This document shows, in pieces, positions 4,564 through 5,491 of a stretch of DNA of 5,491 nt; position 1 is the first letter of the stretch; the number at the start of each line of letters is the position of its first letter. The notes below the pieces were generated by a model, which did not search any database, was not told the origin of the DNA, and worked only from the letters and a program-made list of their open reading frames with translations. Made by a program: the position numbers and the translations under genes. Source of the DNA: Acidobacteriaceae bacterium (GTDB taxonomy: Bacteria; Acidobacteriota; Terriglobia; Terriglobales; Acidobacteriaceae); NCBI GenBank assembly GCA_003167305.1, contig PMTP01000088.1:762-6252 (forward strand), given 5' to 3'.

Positions 4564-5491
4564 AGACACTCATACCTACCACGTAAACAAGAGCAAAGAC
4601 GGAGAGGCCGGTGATCCAGGCTTTGCTGCGCCCGGCTTTGTCACTCTCAAAGAACGGCAGCAGCATCCACAGCAATCCGGCCATGCTGCAACCGAGGATG
4701 CCCAGCACCTCGCCGTCCACAAACCAGACCTTGGACGGGATGAGCTTGAGGGTCTGGAACATGAAGAGGAAGTACCACTCAGGCTTGATTCCGGCCGGCG
4801 CGGAGACAAAGGGATCGGCCTTCGTGCTCAGGTTCCACGGGAAGAAAGCAGCCAGCGCGCCCAGCACGCCCATGGCCACGTACCAGGCCATCATCTCGCG
4901 CAGCGCAAAGTTAGGAAAGAACTTCATCTCCCGCCGCGCCGAGGGATTCTCGATCCATTCAGCTTCTATTTTCGGTGGTACGCTCATGCCCTGGCGCTGC
5001 ACAAAAAACAGATGCATCGCGATCAGCACGGTGACCAATCCGGGGAGCACGGCGACATGGAAGCCGAAGAATCGGGTCAGCGTGGCTCCGGTCACCTCCG
5101 GCCCGCCGCGCAGAAAGATCATCATCGCCTTGCCGACGAAGGGAACCTGCCCAGCCATCTCGGTGCCCACCTTGGTGGCGAAGAAGGCCAGCGTGTTCCA
5201 GGGCAGCAGATAGCCGCTGAAGCCGAAGCCCATGACCAAAAAGAGCAGCAGCATCCCGGTGACCCAGGTCAGCTCCCTGGGTTTGCGATAGGCCTTAAGG
5301 AAGAGCACGCTGAACATGTGCACAAAGGCCGTGAAGATCATCAGATTGGCCGCCCATGCATGGATGGAGCGAATCAGCCAGCCAAACTGCACGCGGGTCA
5401 TGATGTACTGGACGCTCTCGTAAGCCTCGTTGGCGCCCGGCCGGTAATACAGCAGCAGCAGGATGCCGGTCAGCACCTGGATGATGAAGAG
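4544..5491 (-). CDS. Cytochrome b of a bc/b6f-type complex, N- and C-domains fused (start lies right of the window)
   Basis: The frame is open to the right edge and ends at TAA 4544-4546, with 315 visible residues. It is the quinol-oxidising membrane core of a cytochrome bc complex. Counting from the first visible residue, haem ligands are His44 and His58 (14 apart) and His145 and His160 (15 apart). The 15-residue step is the b6 type; mitochondrial-type cytochrome b has 14. [16 protein letters not shown] and [10 protein letters not shown] closely resemble cytochrome b6. The C-terminal, subunit IV-like domain begins near 190 and holds the quinol-site motif PEWY (237-240), followed by further hydrophobic helices to YGYLAQ. 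The two parts are separate genes in b6f but fused here. An in-frame GTG at 5474-5476 is not the start, since family sequence continues to the edge. The region carrying the cysteine that binds the extra haem in b6f lies outside, so its presence is open. Downstream the multihaem cytochrome overlaps; upstream a Rieske protein gene is expected. Confidence 0.93.
   Translation of the reverse strand, partial: LFIIQVLTGILLLLYYRPGANEAYESVQYIMTRVQFGWLIRSIHAWAANLMIFTAFVHMFSVLFLKAYRKPRELTWVTGMLLLFLVMGFGFSGYLLPWNTLAFFATKVGTEMAGQVPFVGKAMMIFLRGGPEVTGATLTRFFGFHVAVLPGLVTVLIAMHLFFVQRQGMSVPPKIEAEWIENPSARREMKFFPNFALREMMAWYVAMGVLGALAAFFPWNLSTKADPFVSAPAGIKPEWYFLFMFQTLKLIPSKVWFVDGEVLGILGCSMAGLLWMLLPFFESDKAGRSKAWITGLSVFALVYVVGMSVYGYLAQ

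Overview
The window is a GC-rich piece of bacterial chromosome carrying ordinary metabolic and respiratory genes, with short repeat-rich spacers. The best guess for its origin is an acidobacterium (Acidobacteriota, Terriglobia-like) or a close environmental relative. This rests on the heptanucleotide tandem repeats between genes, a spacer containing the 'cttcgacttcgctcagg' and 'cctcaggggctaaagcc' type of dispersed repeat, and a fused cytochrome b followed directly by a multiheme cytochrome c. The assignment is inference from pattern familiarity; no rRNA or marker gene lies in the window.

Left part (1-1230, plus strand). The C-terminal half of a membrane-anchored family 2 glycosyltransferase enters from the left edge and ends at 516. 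Its spacer holds three copies of a 7-bp repeat and a terminator-like hairpin with a T6 tract. A compact HicB-HicA type II toxin-antitoxin pair follows, antitoxin first and only 3 bp apart, with a strong Shine-Dalgarno before hicB. Just after hicA lies a broken piece of a second HicB-type antitoxin tail (ribbon-helix-helix), suggesting a rearranged toxin-antitoxin locus.

Middle (1232-3294, plus strand). A zinc-free quinone oxidoreductase of the MDR superfamily is followed by a 208-bp spacer with a five-unit heptamer repeat and a near-perfect 14-bp palindrome. Then comes a CobB-like sirtuin with the Tyr-x-x-Arg pair associated with removal of acidic acyl groups. The sirtuin stop codon lies inside a short direct repeat, and a 163-bp repeat-derived spacer separates it from the converging minus-strand genes.

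Right part (3295-5491, minus strand). A translationally overlapping pair encodes the end of a respiratory cytochrome bc-type complex. One gene is a cytochrome b with fused N- and C-terminal domains and b6-like haem-ligand spacing, cut by the right edge. The other is a membrane-anchored c-type cytochrome with nine CxxCH haem sites built from repeated dihaem modules. Together they would oxidise quinol and pass electrons through a multihaem arm in place of the usual monohaem cytochrome c1; a Rieske gene would be expected beyond the right edge.

I found no clearly new system. The most interesting points are the nine-haem cytochrome coupled to the b6-like cytochrome b, the HicB-HicA pair with a leftover HicB tail, and the several unrelated repeat elements in the spacers.
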